Shown here piece after piece: positions 1 to 5,986 of a DNA stretch of 5,986 nt; within the stretch, counting starts at the first letter, position 1, and each line of letters opens with the position of its first letter. Location: the NCBI GenBank assembly GCA_946480495.1, contig CAMLKO010000072.1:1-5986 (forward strand), given 5' to 3'. Origin of the DNA: an uncultured Caulobacteraceae bacterium (GTDB lineage Bacteria; Pseudomonadota; Alphaproteobacteria; Caulobacterales; Caulobacteraceae). The notes below the pieces were generated by a model. It had not been told where the DNA came from and ran no database searches. It saw only the letters and a list, made by a program, of their open reading frames with translations. The position numbers and the translations under genes were made by a program.

Positions 1-2364
1 GAGCACGCAGGCCAGCACGCCGCTGATCGCTCCGGCGATCAACCAGAACACCCGGCGATGGGGCGCCAGCAGCCGCCCCGTGGAAAGCGAGTCGGAGAGC
101 GCCAGCACCAGGTTGCCGACAATGAGGGCCGCAAACGCCGCGCCGCGGGCCTGGGCGGCCGGATAGCCGCCCAGCGCCCACCAGTAGAGCCCAAGAACGC
201 CGGCGAACACGCCCAGGCCCTGAAGGACGGCCAGACCCAGCTGGGCGGAGCCAAACAGCGCCTCGTCGCGACGCCGCGGAGGCCGGCGCATGGCCTCCGC
301 CTCGCTGGGCTCCGCTTCAAACACCAGAGCCGAGATCGGGTCGATCGCCAGCTCCAGCAGCACCACGTGCATGGGAAACAGCAGAGGCGGCAATCCGAGC
401 AGGATCGGCGCCAGGGCGACGCCGGCGATGGGGATATGGATGGCGGTGATGTAGGTCAGCGCCCGCCTCAGGTTGGCGAAGATGCGCCGCCCAAGCCTCA
501 CCCCGCCGACGATGGAGGCGAAGCTGTCGTCCAGCAGCACCAGATCGGCCGCCTCGCGCGCCACGTCGGTGCCCCTGCGTCCCATGGCGATGCCGATGTG
601 CGCGGCCTCCAGCGCCGGGGCGTCGTTGACGCCGTCTCCGGTCATCGCGACCACGTGACCCGCCGCCTTGAGCGCCTGGACGATCCGCAGCTTCTGTTCC
701 GGGGCGATGCGCGCGAACACCCGGACGGCTTCCAGTTTCCGGCAGAGGGTCTCGAAGGGGAGGCCGGCGATTTCAGAGCCCAGCAGAACGCCCGCGGATG
801 TGTCGATCCCGGCCGCGCGGGCGATGGCCAGGGCCGTGGATGGATGATCGCCCGTCAGCATGATCACCGCGATGCCGGCTCCGGTCGCCTCGAGCAGGGC
901 GGCGGGCACATCGGCGCGCAACGGGTCCAGGAAGCCGATCAGGCCCGCGAATTCAAAGGCGACGGACTGGGGCTCGTCGATGAACCAGCCTTCGCCCCTT
1001 GCCGAGGCCACGCCCAGGACCCGCAACCCTTGCGCCGCATAGGCCTGCACCACCGCTTCCAGCCGCTCGACCTCGCTGGAAGGCAGTTGGCAAAGCCGGA
1101 AGATGGCCTCCGGCGCCCCCTTCGCGGCCGCGGTCCGCGTCTCGCCGCCGCCGCGCCAGAGCTGGATGACGGCCATGAGTTCGGGACGCAGCGGCCAGGA
1201 CCGCTCCGGTTCCGGCGCGAGCTCGGAGCCCGGCGTCTCCCCCAGCAGGCTGTGGACGGCCCGGTCCATCGGATCGATCGGCCGCACCGCCGAGGCCATC
1301 ACCGCCAGCTGCAGCACTTTGGCGGCGTCGGGGTCCGGGGTCTGCGACACCGCCATGTCCTGGCCGGCCGCCCAGATGCGGGCGACCTGCATGCGGTTCT
1401 CGGTCAGCGTGCCGGTCTTGTCGACGCAGAGCACCGTCGCGCCGCCCAGGCTTTCGACGACCGCGCTGCGGCGGGCGAGCACGTTGTGGCTGGCCAGCCT
1501 CCACGCCCCAAGGGCGAGGAACACCGCCAGCACCATCGGAAATTCCTCCGGCACCAGCGAAATCGCCACCGTGATACCGGCCAGCGCGCCCTCCACCCAG
1601 TCGTGACGCAGCAGGCCGTAGGCCACCGTCACGAGCGCGCAGAAGGCCAGAGCCAGCAGGCCCAGCCAGCCGACCAGCCGGCCGGCCGTCTTCTGCAGCG
1701 GCGTGGGCTCGTGTTCGATGTCGACGAGCGAGCGGCCGATCTGGCCCAGGGCCGAGGCGGCGCCGGTTCGCGCGACCTGCATCACGCCCTGCCCGCGGAC
1801 GACGAGCGTGCCGGAAAACAGGAAGGGCCCGCCCTCGGCGCCCGGCCGCGTCGCATCCAGCCAGGCTTCGCCGGGCGCGGGCTGCTTGGACACGGGCGCG
1901 GACTCGCCGGTCAACGCCGATTCATCGACGCTGAGGACGTCGCCGGCGATCAGGACGCCATCGGCCGGCAGCCGCTCGCCTTCGCCGATCAGCAGGATGT
2001 CGTCGCGAACCAGCAGCCCGGCGGGAATGCGGCGCTCTTCGCCGTCGCGGATGACGCGCGCATGGGGCTGGGCAAATTCGCGGAGGGCCTGAAGGGCCCG
2101 CTCGCTGCGGCTTTCCTGGAAGATGACCAGGCCGATGGCGGCAGCCGCGCCCGCCACAAGAAACAGGCCCTGACCCAGATCGCCGAGCACCAGGTAGAGA
2201 ACCGCCGCGCCGATCAGCAGCAGGAACATCGGCTCGCGCATCGTCTCGATGGCGATGCCGGCCAGGCCGCGACCCTCGCCGCGCGGCAGTTCATTGGGAC
2301 CGAACACGGCAAGCCGGCGCGTAGCCTCCGACTGGCTCAGGCCCTGCCTCGCTTCAGCGGCCAT
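1..2364 (-). CDS. Cation-transporting P-type ATPase (HAD-IC), C-terminus cut by window edge
   Basis: An unbroken minus-strand frame of 788 codons with no stop before base 1; the family is usually somewhat longer, so the last one or two membrane helices are missing. It would couple ATP hydrolysis to cation movement across the inner membrane. Seen in order: N-terminal cation-ATPase region (GPNELP), TM1-TM2 (about 46-82), actuator loop TGES (152-155), TM3 (228-252), TM4 with PEEFP (272-276), DKTGTLTEN with phospho-acceptor D315, KGAPE (K415), TGDH (504-507), TGDGVNDAPAL (from T575), TM5 (635-657, H643 and P645), TM6 with E671 and D675, TM7, TM8 and the start of TM9. The ATG at 2364 follows GAGG at 6 bases and has an in-frame TGA nine codons upstream. 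No N-terminal metal-binding CxxC and no CPC in TM4, so it is not a P1B heavy-metal pump. TM5 lacks the Asn/Glu pair of SERCA-type Ca2+ pumps, so the substrate is left open. Class certain, ion unknown. Confidence 0.97.
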   Translation of the reverse strand, partial: MAAEARQGLSQSEATRRLAVFGPNELPRGEGRGLAGIAIETMREPMFLLLIGAAVLYLVLGDLGQGLFLVAGAAAAIGLVIFQESRSERALQALREFAQPHARVIRDGEERRIPAGLLVRDDILLIGEGERLPADGVLIAGDVLSVDESALTGESAPVSKQPAPGEAWLDATRPGAEGGPFLFSGTLVVRGQGVMQVARTGAASALGQIGRSLVDIEHEPTPLQKTAGRLVGWLGLLALAFCALVTVAYGLLRHDWVEGALAGITVAISLVPEEFPMVLAVFLALGAWRLASHNVLARRSAVVESLGGATVLCVDKTGTLTENRMQVARIWAAGQDMAVSQTPDPDAAKVLQLAVMASAVRPIDPMDRAVHSLLGETPGSELAPEPERSWPLRPELMAVIQLWRGGGETRTAAAKGAPEAIFRLCQLPSSEVERLEAVVQAYAAQGLRVLGVASARGEGWFIDEPQSVAFEFAGLIGFLDPLRADVPAALLEATGAGIAVIMLTGDHPSTALAIARAAGIDTSAGVLLGSEIAGLPFETLCRKLEAVRVFARIAPEQKLRIVQALKAAGHVVAMTGDGVNDAPALEAAHIGIAMGRRGTDVAREAADLVLLDDSFASIVGGVRLGRRIFANLRRALTYITAIHIPIAGVALAPILLGLPPLLFPMHVVLLELAIDPISALVFEAEPSEAEAMRRPPRRRDEALFGSAQLGLAVLQGLGVFAGVLGLYWWALGGYPAAQARGAAFAALIVGNLVLALSDSLSTGRLLAPHRRVFWLIAGAISGVLACVL

Positions 2365-2370
2365 TGTCGG

Positions 2371-2374
2371 CCTC
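2371..2374 (-). promoter_or_regulatory. Shine-Dalgarno site of the P-type ATPase
   Basis: GAGG on the minus strand, 6 bases before the ATG at 2364. It supports that ATG as the true start. The next in-frame ATG lies more than 40 codons downstream, inside the conserved N-terminal region, and an in-frame stop (2392-2394) closes the frame just upstream. Confidence 0.7.
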
Positions 2375-2426
2375 GGTGCGAAAGGAAGAAGTCACGGGAT
2401 CGATTGCGGGGGAAGATCCTTGGTCT

Positions 2427-2509
2427 GCGCTTAGCACCGCGAGGCCACCTCAGTACACCAGCAAGGATGCGCGCCAGGTCATCAGCTTGCGGGCGATCGG
2501 GCTAAGCGC
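2427..2509. repeat. 9-bp inverted repeat GCGCTTAGC / GCTAAGCGC
   Basis: Arm 1 is GCGCTTAGC at 2427-2435 and arm 2 is its exact reverse complement GCTAAGCGC at 2501-2509, 65 bases apart. Read outward, each divergent gene has GCTAAGCGC upstream of its start, about 63 bases before the ATPase and about 100 bases before the membrane-protein gene. The arms could be operator half-sites or divergent -10-like elements, since alphaproteobacterial housekeeping -10 boxes often start GCTA. Neither arm has a good -35 at 16-18 bases. A chance 9-bp match in a GC-rich region this size is unlikely but possible. Confidence 0.4.
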
Positions 2510-2528
2510 GTCGGGAATCCGGTCGAAT

Positions 2529-2601
2529 GGGGGAGCTCCTCGCCAACGCAACTGACCGTTGAGGAATGGCTCAATCTGGTGTTAACTCCCCGTCGGGGGA
2601 G
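2529..2601 (+). promoter_or_regulatory. Leader with SD-sequestering hairpin and alternative pairing
   Basis: CTCCCC (2586-2591) and GGGGAG (2596-2601) form a 6-bp stem with loop GTCG. This stem covers the Shine-Dalgarno site GGGGGAG (2595-2601), which sits 7 bases before the ATG at 2609. An identical GGGGGAGC lies upstream at 2529-2536 and could pair with the same CTCCCC instead, which would free the ribosome site. Between the two lies a further interrupted hairpin (TCCT 2537-2540 with AGGA 2562-2565, CAACG 2544-2548 with CGTTG 2557-2561). The base pairing is directly visible. A role in translational control is inference and requires that the transcript starts upstream of 2529. Confidence 0.4.
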
Positions 2602-2608
2602 CACATCT

Positions 2609-3802
2609 ATGGAAAAATGGATCAGGGCGCTGCAGGCGAGCTGGCTGGAACGCCTGCAAAGCAAGCTGGTGCTGCCGACGGCGCGGACGCTTTATCTGTT
2701 TGGGGCGGTCCTGTGCGTCATCGGGGCTGTGGGCGGGCTGGTCATCGCCTTCTTTTTTCAGCTGGGGACCTGGCAGCCGACGACGCAGCGCAAGCTGCCG
2801 GAAATCGTGTCGGATCAGCCGGCCAAGATCGCCTTCGACAGGCTCGACCAGAGGCTTTCGCCGCCATCGAATATCCGCTTCGTCACCGATGCGCCTTCAC
2901 TGCCGTCACCTTTGAGCGCCGACACGCCGCTCGGCCATTTTGAGGCCGATACGCCCAACGGCATGGCCGAATTTCCGGAGAGTTTCCAGATCATCGGCGG
3001 CCGGGACGCGGACGAATTCGACGCGGGGCAGGACTTCGCTTCGGGCCCAAGGACGGTTCTTCGGGCGAAACCCGCCCTGGCCGAGGAGATCAACAACGTC
3101 GCGCCGACGCTCAAGTCCGCGACGCAGCGCAGTTTCTCCGTTCAGGTGCTGGCCCGCGATGTCTACGGGAATCGGTCGCAGCCGACGGATGTGAGCTTCA
3201 CGCTCACCTACGGCCCCACGATGGCCGCACCGGCTCCCGTCGGTGAGGCAGGGCAGCCATCCTCGGAAGTGCTGAAGCAGATCGCGATCAGGATCGCGGG
3301 GCTCGTTGACCCGACCCATGGCACGCCCGACTATTTCGACAGCTACCATTACGCGCTGGAGGAGCCGGATCGCTGCGGCGCCAAGGACGACGATGTCTTT
3401 ATTGAGAGCTATCGGCTCGCCCTCGACCACGCGTTTGCGCGTCTGAACAAGGACAAGCTGGCGCCGTTCTACACCGGGCTCTGCGAGGCGTGGGCGGACG
3501 CGATCGAGCGGGGTCACAAAGATGCTGCGGCATCCGTTGCGGACCGCATGCAGGCGATGGCCGAGAACGCCGAAGCGCAGGCCCGCGCCGCGGCGGCGAG
3601 AAGCGCCAGCAAGATCGGCCGCAACGTCGCGCTGGTCTTTGCGGCCGGCGCCATGCTTGCCTTCATGACGATCGCTCTCTTCCTCGCTTTCCTGGCGATC
3701 GAGGGTCATTCCAGCGCCGTCCGGCAGGCCATCGAACTCCTCGCCGCGCAGAGACAGCCATCGGCCGCGCCAACACTGGGCGCCACGAAGGCGGCGGAGT
3801 AG
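2609..3802 (+). CDS. Hypothetical bitopic membrane protein with probable periplasmic domain
   Basis: A 397-residue protein I do not recognise. A short basic N-terminus is followed by a strong hydrophobic segment (about 28-52) and a second one near the C-terminus (about 340-364), leaving a polar tail of about 33 residues. With a basic N-terminus inside, the 290-residue middle should lie in the periplasm. That middle begins with a Pro-rich linker, contains a beta-rich stretch at 174-203 (RSFSVQVLARDVYGNRSQP onward) resembling the last strands of an Ig- or Fn3-like fold, then a mostly helical part (about 210-335). C256 and C292 could form a disulfide. The residues before TM2 are Ala/Glu/Arg-rich and probably helical. 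The ATG at 2609 is preferred over an in-frame GTG at 2579 because GGGGGAG lies 7 bases before it. It is the first of three co-directional genes; the stop is 4 bases from the next start. The gene is well supported by position and composition; function and topology are inferred. Confidence 0.85.
   Translation: MEKWIRALQASWLERLQSKLVLPTARTLYLFGAVLCVIGAVGGLVIAFFFQLGTWQPTTQRKLPEIVSDQPAKIAFDRLDQRLSPPSNIRFVTDAPSLPSPLSADTPLGHFEADTPNGMAEFPESFQIIGGRDADEFDAGQDFASGPRTVLRAKPALAEEINNVAPTLKSATQRSFSVQVLARDVYGNRSQPTDVSFTLTYGPTMAAPAPVGEAGQPSSEVLKQIAIRIAGLVDPTHGTPDYFDSYHYALEEPDRCGAKDDDVFIESYRLALDHAFARLNKDKLAPFYTGLCEAWADAIERGHKDAAASVADRMQAMAENAEAQARAAAARSASKIGRNVALVFAAGAMLAFMTIALFLAFLAIEGHSSAVRQAIELLAAQRQPSAAPTLGATKAAE
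3796..3799 (+). promoter_or_regulatory. Shine-Dalgarno site overlapping the end of the upstream gene
   Basis: GGAG lies inside the last codons of the membrane-protein gene and 7 bases before the ATG at 3807; the TAG stop (3800-3802) falls within the spacer. This arrangement is typical of translational coupling and is the best evidence that the two genes share a transcript. Confidence 0.75.
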
Positions 3803-3806
3803 CGGG

Positions 3807-5159
3807 ATGACCCAGCTGCCGAGGCCGTGGGCGATCGTCGCCAGGGCTTGCCTGCTCGCGTTCGCCATCGCCGGGGTTGCTTCGCCCTCGTGGGCCAAGA
3901 CCATCCAGGTCACGGAGCGCTATCCCGCCAAGTTCGCTGAAGCGGGCACATTGCGGAAGCTTGCGGTGTCCGGCTTCACGGGGCGCGGCGCCAGCGACTT
4001 CGCCGGCGCGCTGGTCACCGAGCTGACCTCCGTGCAACTGGACGGCAGGCCGTATTTCACGATCCTGTCGGCTCAACAGCGGAGCAGCCCGCAGATGACC
4101 GGCCGGGCGGTGGGGGCGGACGGCGTCCTGACCGGCGACGTCCGCCTCGACATCCAGGATTCCGCCTACGACGGCATCGTACTGGGCTGCACGGCCAAGG
4201 ACGCGAACGGCGGCTGCGCAAAGTTGGGGCTGGTGCAGGCGGCTTGCGCCAGGCGCACCATCGCCGTCACCGTCAACGTGCGGCTCGTCCGGGTGACGGA
4301 CGCCAGGATCGTCTACTCGGCCAGCAAGTCCAAGAACCAGAACATCAGTTGGTGCTCCGAGCAGGGGCCGAACAAGACCATCGACGCCATGTTGGCCGAC
4401 GCGTTCAAGCCGATGGTGGCCGACATCCGCGGTGACATTTCACCCTATGCCAAAACAATCAGGCTCAAGATCAAGGACGATCGGAAGGGACTTCCCAAGG
4501 ACCTCGCCGCCAGGTTCAGCGACGCGACCAGGGCCGCGGGGAACGATCTCGATACCGCATGCGCCTCCTGGGTCCAGATCGACGCCGCCGTCCCGAACCA
4601 TCCCGCCACCGTTTACGATCTCGGCGTCTGCGAGGAGGCGGTGGGAGACCTGGCCAAGGCGGCCGAGCTCTATGGGGAGGCTCAGAAAATCCTGCGTCCC
4701 GGCGATCGCGACGTCTCCGACGCGCTTACCCGCGTCCAGGGCCTGATCGACGCTCAACAAATGTTGGCGCGCCAGGAACAGGCGCGGCAGGAAGCGGAAG
4801 CCGAGGCCGCCCGGCAGGCGGCGGCGGCGGAAAAGGAGCAGCGCCTGCAGGCGGCCGCCGAGCGATCCCGGCAAGCCGCCGAGGCGGCCGCGGCGCGCAA
4901 GCGCCAGGCTGCGCAGGCTGCCGCTGCAAAAGCGGAGCGCGAAGCCCAGCGCAGCGCCGTCGTGGCCAAATACGGCGCTGGCGCGGCCGACGCCATTCTG
5001 GCTGGGCAAGTCAAAAAGGGCATGACGCCTCAACAGGTTGTCGCGGCCAAAGGACAACCCGCCAAGCGTGAGCCGATCACCGCCGGAAACGAGCAATGGT
5101 ACTATCCCGGCGCGCGGATCATCTTCACCAACGGACGGGTCAGTTACATCGGCTCATAG
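3807..5159 (+). CDS. Secreted CsgG/LpoB-like protein with TPR, coiled coil and BamE-like C-terminal domain
   Basis: A 450-residue exported protein. A signal peptide with likely cleavage after A30 (PSWA/K) has no lipobox Cys at the cleavage site, so it should be soluble in the periplasm. Residues about 48-200 resemble the CsgG/LpoB/FlgO fold: a beta strand and small-residue loop (LAVSGFTGRG), a helix, YFTIL, and later a beta strand ending in a turn (VNVRLVRVTDARIVYSAS). Residues about 255-300 look like a TPR pair (VYDLGVCEEAVGDLAKAAELY). A long Ala/Gln/Glu/Arg coiled coil spans about 314-388. Residues 402-450 match the BamE/SmpA pattern (KKGMTPQQV, then G-x-P, EQWYYPG, IIFTNGRVSYI). Six cysteines in the mature chain (128, 137, 147, 183, 252, 275) could give three disulfides. 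The domain assignments are by eye and the N-terminal one is the weakest. Known relatives of these folds act in outer-membrane secretion, peptidoglycan synthase activation or outer-membrane assembly; the partner here is unknown. Confidence 0.9.
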   Translation: MTQLPRPWAIVARACLLAFAIAGVASPSWAKTIQVTERYPAKFAEAGTLRKLAVSGFTGRGASDFAGALVTELTSVQLDGRPYFTILSAQQRSSPQMTGRAVGADGVLTGDVRLDIQDSAYDGIVLGCTAKDANGGCAKLGLVQAACARRTIAVTVNVRLVRVTDARIVYSASKSKNQNISWCSEQGPNKTIDAMLADAFKPMVADIRGDISPYAKTIRLKIKDDRKGLPKDLAARFSDATRAAGNDLDTACASWVQIDAAVPNHPATVYDLGVCEEAVGDLAKAAELYGEAQKILRPGDRDVSDALTRVQGLIDAQQMLARQEQARQEAEAEAARQAAAAEKEQRLQAAAERSRQAAEAAAARKRQAAQAAAAKAEREAQRSAVVAKYGAGAADAILAGQVKKGMTPQQVVAAKGQPAKREPITAGNEQWYYPGARIIFTNGRVSYIGS

Positions 5160-5171
5160 CGGCGTAATCTT

Positions 5172-5178
5172 GGAAGGA
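5172..5178 (+). promoter_or_regulatory. Shine-Dalgarno site of the Gln-rich protein gene
   Basis: GGAAGGA lies 5 bases before the ATG at 5184 and fixes that start. It falls in the 24-base gap after the preceding stop codon. No terminator hairpin is visible in the gap, so read-through transcription from the upstream gene is expected. Confidence 0.75.
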
Positions 5179-5183
5179 TTGAA

Positions 5184-5986
5184 ATGAGATTAGCCGGCTC
5201 TGGGGCGTTGCTTGCCGTTTTGATGAGTCTGGCCGCAGTCGCCCCCGCGCACGCCCAGGTTCCTGAACAATGCAAGGGCCTCCCGCTCCCGCAGCTTGTG
5301 CAATGCGTGCAACGCGTCCGCGCCGGCCAGAGCGGCGGGAGCGATCAAAACGGCGGAACAAACCAGAACGGCGGGGCCAATCAGGCGCAAAGCGCCGCTC
5401 AGCCGAACGCGCGCCAGCAGCCATCGCAGCCTCAGGCGCCGCAACTTCCCCAACCGAGGCTGCTCCAACAACAGCAGTTGCAGCAGCAAGCCGAGGCGCG
5501 GCGCCGCCAACAGGAAGCCGACCGGCTTCAACAGGAGCAGCTCCAGCAGCAACAGTTGCGTGAGCAACAGCGTCAGGCGCGGCCGCAGCAATCGCCGGTG
5601 ACCTATCCCTCGGCGATCTGGAACGGGCAGCAGCCCCCCACCCGGCAGCCGCCGCCTCAGACCTTGGGTCGGCAACAGGGGAGCCCGGGCGTTCAACAGG
5701 AGCAGCAGAGGTCGCCTCCGCAGCAGAAAGTCCTGGAGTGGGGGCGGCGGCAGACGGCGTCTCCGGCTCCGTCATCTATTCCGAGCCAGAACGTCCAACC
5801 CCCTCGCGGACAGACCGCCCAACCTCAGCCCGAATGGCACGGCCGCCTGGATGCCGTTCGGGAGAGTCGAACCCCGCAAACGGCCCCGCGGGCGACAACG
5901 ACGCAACCTGCGCCCGGATGGAGCTCCCCGCTTCAGGCGAACCAACCGTCCCAGCGGACCCCAGATTGGCGCGGCCAGCTGGACGC
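5184..5986 (+). CDS. Secreted Gln/Pro-rich low-complexity protein, C-terminus cut by window edge
   Basis: An open frame of 267 full codons that runs off the right edge. It begins with a clear signal peptide (MRLAGSGALLAVLMSLAAVA, then PAHA with cleavage after A24), and the mature chain starts QVPEQC. A short segment with C30 and C41 (about 25-46) could form a small disulfide-closed helix. Then come three hexad repeats (residues 49-66), a Gln-rich probable coiled coil (about 92-131), and a long Pro/Gln-rich, probably disordered part. By my count 62 of the 243 mature residues are Gln. Trp appears mainly in a recurring P-x-W-x3-L-x-A motif (216-224, 244-252, 260-267). I do not recognise a family; any folded domain may lie beyond the window. 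It follows the CsgG/BamE-like gene by 24 bases and is probably co-transcribed. A minus-strand frame of 211 codons opposite it is Ala/Arg-rich and looks like a shadow. The signal peptide and ribosome site make the plus-strand reading secure. Confidence 0.86.
   Translation, partial: MRLAGSGALLAVLMSLAAVAPAHAQVPEQCKGLPLPQLVQCVQRVRAGQSGGSDQNGGTNQNGGANQAQSAAQPNARQQPSQPQAPQLPQPRLLQQQQLQQQAEARRRQQEADRLQQEQLQQQQLREQQRQARPQQSPVTYPSAIWNGQQPPTRQPPPQTLGRQQGSPGVQQEQQRSPPQQKVLEWGRRQTASPAPSSIPSQNVQPPRGQTAQPQPEWHGRLDAVRESRTPQTAPRATTTQPAPGWSSPLQANQPSQRTPDWRGQLD
5328..5381 (+). repeat. Three tandem 18-bp units coding Q-[SN]-G-G-x-[DN]
   Basis: Three consecutive in-frame 18-base units encode QSGGSD, QNGGTN and QNGGAN (residues 49-66 of the Gln-rich secreted protein). 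The units differ at several third-codon positions while keeping the peptide pattern, so this is an older duplication under protein-level constraint rather than a fresh slippage product. It probably forms a flexible linker between the Cys-containing N-terminus and the Gln-rich coiled region. Confidence 0.75.
5829..5986 (+). repeat. Recurring P-x-W-x3-L-x-A peptide motif
   Basis: Within the Gln-rich secreted protein, PEWHGRLDA (216-224), PGWSSPLQA (244-252) and PDWRGQLDA (260 to the window edge, last residue inferred from GC) share P-x-W-x-x-x-L-[DQ]-A at spacings of 28 and 16 residues. A looser relative, LEWGRRQTA, has its Trp at 186. The final copy is cut by the edge, so more copies may follow. 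These may be short linear binding motifs in a disordered chain. Confidence 0.55.

Larger units (their letters stand above)
2365..2608. other. Divergent intergenic region between the ATPase and the three-gene set
   Basis: No credible gene lies in these 244 bases. They should hold the promoters of both divergent units, but I find no convincing -35/-10 pair. The best plus-strand candidate, TTGAGG (2559-2564) then 17 bases then TTAACT (2582-2587), matches the sigma-70 consensus poorly. Recognisable content is a 9-bp inverted repeat (2427-2435 and 2501-2509), a small GAGG-CCA-CCTC inverted repeat between its arms (2441-2451), an interrupted hairpin (2537-2565), and a duplicated GGGGGAGC (2529-2536 and 2595-2602), the second copy being the Shine-Dalgarno site of the downstream gene. 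Confidence 0.7.

Noticed and set aside
953..1504. Minus-strand frame of 183 codons
   Set aside because: It lies in a different frame inside the ATPase and encodes low-complexity Arg/Gly/Ala sequence, a typical GC-rich shadow.
58..2505. Plus-strand open frame of 815 codons opposite the ATPase
   Set aside because: Its codons are exact reverse complements of the ATPase codons, so it can stop only where the ATPase uses TTA, CTA or TCA, which GC-rich genomes avoid. The product is Arg/Gln/His/Gly-rich with no domain, whereas the minus strand carries a complete set of P-type ATPase motifs.
2559..2587. Sigma-70-like promoter TTGAGG-N17-TTAACT
   Set aside because: The -10 matches the consensus at only three of six positions, and the implied transcript would start inside the Shine-Dalgarno hairpin. 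Too weak to list as a promoter.
2906..3913. Minus-strand frame of 335 codons opposite the membrane-protein gene
   Set aside because: The plus-strand gene has a strong ribosome site, two clear membrane segments and tight spacing to its neighbour. The minus frame is Arg-rich, crosses the gene boundary and shows no domain or signal.
4440..5096. Minus-strand frame of 218 codons opposite the CsgG/BamE-like gene
   Set aside because: It is the shadow of the Ala/Gln-rich coiled-coil region, giving Leu/Arg/Gly-rich sequence without a recognisable domain.
5160..5183. Possible terminator between the second and third plus-strand genes
   Set aside because: The 24-base gap contains no GC-rich hairpin and no T-run, only a ribosome binding site.
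5140..5775. Minus-strand frame of 211 codons opposite the Gln-rich gene
   Set aside because: Ala/Arg/Pro-rich, without a clear ribosome site that I could see. It overlaps a plus-strand gene that has a good Shine-Dalgarno site and a signal peptide.

Overview
The window is GC-rich, gene-dense bacterial DNA. Codons end mostly in G or C, Shine-Dalgarno sites are clear and intergenic gaps are short. This suits an alphaproteobacterium of the Caulobacterales or Sphingomonadales type, but that is inferred from composition and gene style; no marker gene fixes the taxonomy. I see no rRNA, tRNA, CRISPR array, insertion sequence or phage gene.

Layout: (1) Bases 1-2364, minus strand, hold most of a cation-transporting P-type ATPase whose C-terminus lies beyond base 1. 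Every catalytic signature of the superfamily is present. Its transport-site residues (PEEFP in TM4, HIP in TM5, ELAIDP in TM6) are not those of the classical Ca2+, Mg2+, K+ or heavy-metal pumps. (2) Bases 2365-2608 are a divergent intergenic region. It contains a 9-bp inverted repeat and a leader in which the Shine-Dalgarno site of the next gene can fold into a GC-rich hairpin. (3) Bases 2609-5986, plus strand, hold a tightly packed three-gene set that reads like one operon. The genes encode a protein with two membrane segments and a probable periplasmic domain; a secreted protein with a CsgG/LpoB-like N-terminal region, a TPR-like helical pair, a long Ala/Gln/Glu coiled coil and a BamE/SmpA-like C-terminal domain; and a secreted Gln-rich, low-complexity protein that runs off the right edge.

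The three plus-strand genes all appear to act at or outside the inner membrane, so together they look like an uncharacterised cell-envelope module. The gaps are 4 and 24 bases, and the first gap carries a Shine-Dalgarno site overlapping the end of the upstream gene. I cannot name a function for the set. The divergent ATPase may or may not be related to it.

Most other open frames are shadows of these four genes. The largest is a frame of about 2.4 kb on the plus strand opposite the ATPase, which is explained by GC-rich codon use (see rejected items).
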